64,000 nucleotides of DNA from Bacilliculturomica massiliensis. GTDB taxonomy: Bacteria; Bacillota; Clostridia; Peptostreptococcales; Anaerovoracaceae. Under the pieces are notes generated by a model. The model ran no database searches and was not told where the DNA came from. It worked only from the letters and a program-made list of their open reading frames with translations. Location: positions 172,911 through 236,910 of the forward strand of contig NZ_LR027601.1 in NCBI RefSeq assembly GCF_900605495.1, given 5' to 3'. Made by a program: the position numbers and the translations under genes. Below, in pieces: positions 62,636 to 64,000 of the stretch. Position 1 is the stretch's first letter. Each line of letters starts with the position of its first letter.

Positions 62636-62722
62636 GCAGGCATGGCGGAATTGGCAGACGCGCACGGTTCAGGTCCGTGTGAGGGTTACTTCATGGAGGT
62701 TCGAGTCCTCTTGCCTGCACCA
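62636..62722 (+). tRNA. tRNA-Leu (anticodon CAG)
   Basis: GCAGGCATGGCGGAATTGGC begins the acceptor and D arms, the anticodon arm is CACGGTTCAGGTCCGTG (loop TTCAGGT, anticodon CAG), the variable arm is long, and GGTTCGAGTCCTC ends in an encoded CCA. GCAGGCA pairs with TGCCTGC. Confidence 0.97.
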
Positions 62723-62747
62723 TAGACTGTCCGAAAAGACAGGAAAA

Positions 62748-62782
62748 AACACTGTAAATCCAAGATTTACAGTGTTTTTTTA
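62748..62782 (+). terminator. Terminator of tRNA-Leu
   Basis: AACACTGTAAATC and GATTTACAGTGTT pair perfectly around CAA and are followed by TTTTT. Confidence 0.9.
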
Positions 62783-62826
62783 CGTTGGAATGAGGAAAAA
62801 GGGCAAAAAAACAGAAAAATGAGGGG

Positions 62827-64000
62827 TTAAATCCCCCTCATTGCCTCCACAAGGGCCGGAACCCCCTTCATATTGATGGCTCTCTTCATATTGTACGCAA
62901 GAAAACTAAGCCCCGCTTCCGCCGAGGTTTTTTGGATCCCCTTGCAAAGAAAGTAGTAGGCCCCGTGGGACCACTTTACCGTGCCGAAGGGATGCTCCGA
63001 CACGCACAGTCGGAGCTTCTGTTTGGGTATGTCGTCCGCCACCCGCAGCAATACGGTCAGACCTGGCCGGTTTTTGCGGTAAAACGAATTGTGGGGGATA
63101 AAGCCCGGCGGCTGAGTGATCACGGGTTTCCCTTCTCCGTACATGCGTGCGGCTACATATTCGGTTCCTGGACCAAAGCGCACCACCTTGTGCTTGCGCG
63201 ATGGGGTGCAGCGATTCGTACATTGTCGGCAGGCCGGTCTGCAGGCGTATTCGATCCCGCCGTGCTTTTCACAGGTCTTTCGCAGCGTCTGGCCCATGGG
63301 GCAGGTCACCGTCGTTTTGTCCAGTCCGCGATGGAAGCAGCCGATGGCCCGCTCTGCTCGGACCTCCACGCTCAGGTGAGATCCCTCGTAGCATTGGGGC
63401 AGGACGCCGGCGTGCAGGCAGGCCCGGATGTCTTCGGGCCTGGTGGAACGACGCCGCTCTTCCGTGATCGCCTGGGGCTCATAGGGCAGAACCAACAGCC
63501 GCTCAGACTGGTCGTAGCGGAATCCCACATAGGGCAATACGCCCTGCTGGATGCAGGCGAGTATTTCTTCCTGACTGTCATACCCCTTGTCCGCCACCAC
63601 CGAAAGGACCTCTGTCTTCAGATCCTGCTTGACCTTCTGGGAGAAGGCGGAAAGCACCTGCTGGTCGTTGGCATGGTTGGTCACCTCGAAGGCCGCGACC
63701 AGATGTGTCTTCGCGTCCACTGCCGTCTGCACATTGTAACAGCAGTGAAAGCCGTTTTTGCTGTTCATCATGCGGGCCTGGGGATCCGTGGTCAGCAGCT
63801 GGGTCTCTCCGCTCTCCAAAAGCTGCGCCTGGTACGCCTCATACCGTTCTTTTCGCGCGGTCAATTTCTCCATGGTCTCGGTCAGCACAGCTGTCTTCTC
63901 CGGCTCCGTGTCCTCCTTCTCATCCGCTTCCTGCAGCTGCTTGAGATAATGCGCCAGCTCGTTGTCAACACGCGCCAGCTTAGTGGTCAGGATCGTCTCG
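62827..64000 (-). mobile_element. IS1182-type transposase (5' end beyond the window)
   Basis: The frame ends at 62827 and stays open to the right edge, so the start lies outside; about 390 codons are visible. IS1182-type landmarks are MNSKNGFHCCYNVQTAVDAK, the ALFDE/Asp-bearing SVVADKGYDSQEEILACI motif, a cysteine-rich zinc-like block (CPMGQTLRKTCEKHGG, ACRQCTNRC) and a C-terminal segment ending MRGI. The codons before its ATG-like start at 63888 are still in frame (ETILTTKLARVDNELAHYL), which shows the truncation is by the window only. The insertion lies directly after tRNA-Leu. No terminal repeats could be confirmed in the part seen. Confidence 0.85.

Overview
The window is a chromosomal segment of an anaerobic, amino-acid-fermenting Firmicute, most likely a Clostridium-class bacterium of moderately high GC (Peptostreptococcales/Anaerovoracaceae-like; the exact genus is a guess). 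Supporting signs are AGGAGG ribosome sites, tmRNA of Gram-positive type with tag AKENNNYAFAA, ferredoxin-linked 2-oxoacid oxidoreductase, ADP-forming acyl-CoA synthetase, several sodium-type carriers, and oxygen-sensitive iron-sulfur proteins. There is no rRNA, no CRISPR array and no prophage. Two tRNAs (Ser-GGA, Leu-CAG) and one tmRNA are present.

Layout. 1-5.5 kb: a cut-off Cys-rich protein, a PduO-type adenosyltransferase, the niacin repressor NiaR diverging from an EIIC-like transporter behind a clear operator/promoter, an RlmA-like methyltransferase, and an MltG-like gene that appears broken by a library-adapter chimera. 5.6-10 kb: an RluA pseudouridine synthase, two tandem signal peptidases, SmpB, an aldo/keto reductase with iron-sulfur sites, and tmRNA. 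10-12.6 kb: an ArsR / ArsP-like permease / small thioredoxin operon. 12.6-22.9 kb: mostly housekeeping (YjbQ, peptide deformylase, RarA, carbonic anhydrase, endonuclease III, YedF-like plus DUF3343, MFS, GNAT). 23.2-30.5 kb: a sigma-54 activator followed by paired palindromes, a near-perfect -24/-12 promoter, and an operon of NhaC-type carrier, glycerate 2-kinase, divergent enolase and LarA-like racemase. 31-48.3 kb: tRNA-Ser, deoxyinosine glycosylase, CoaB, phosphate transporter with its PhoU-like partner, fused RNase PH/RdgB, YihY, SerCA, phosphoglycerate mutase, D,D-carboxypeptidase, PfkB kinase, UvrC. 48.8-60 kb: an alanine/sodium symporter, then a GntR/FCD regulator diverging from an eight-gene operon. 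60-64 kb: an FAD oxidoreductase, a Dph6-like enzyme, tRNA-Leu, and an IS1182-type transposase running off the right edge.

Two metabolic islands stand out. The 51.4-60 kb operon reads as one amino-acid-to-ATP route: permease, aminotransferase, 2-oxoacid:ferredoxin oxidoreductase (DABC order) and ADP-forming acyl-CoA synthetase. The 23-30.5 kb island looks like a sigma-54-switched hydroxy-acid (glycerate-like) pathway whose enolase has lost several canonical active-site residues, so its real substrate is open.

Two families of short palindromic repeats (a 105-bp unit near 4.6 and 41.7 kb; a roughly 90-bp unit near 12.9 and 45.9 kb, with a degenerate relative near 0.5 kb) lie in intergenic regions. 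The sequence at 5064-5245 should be treated as a probable assembly or library artefact.
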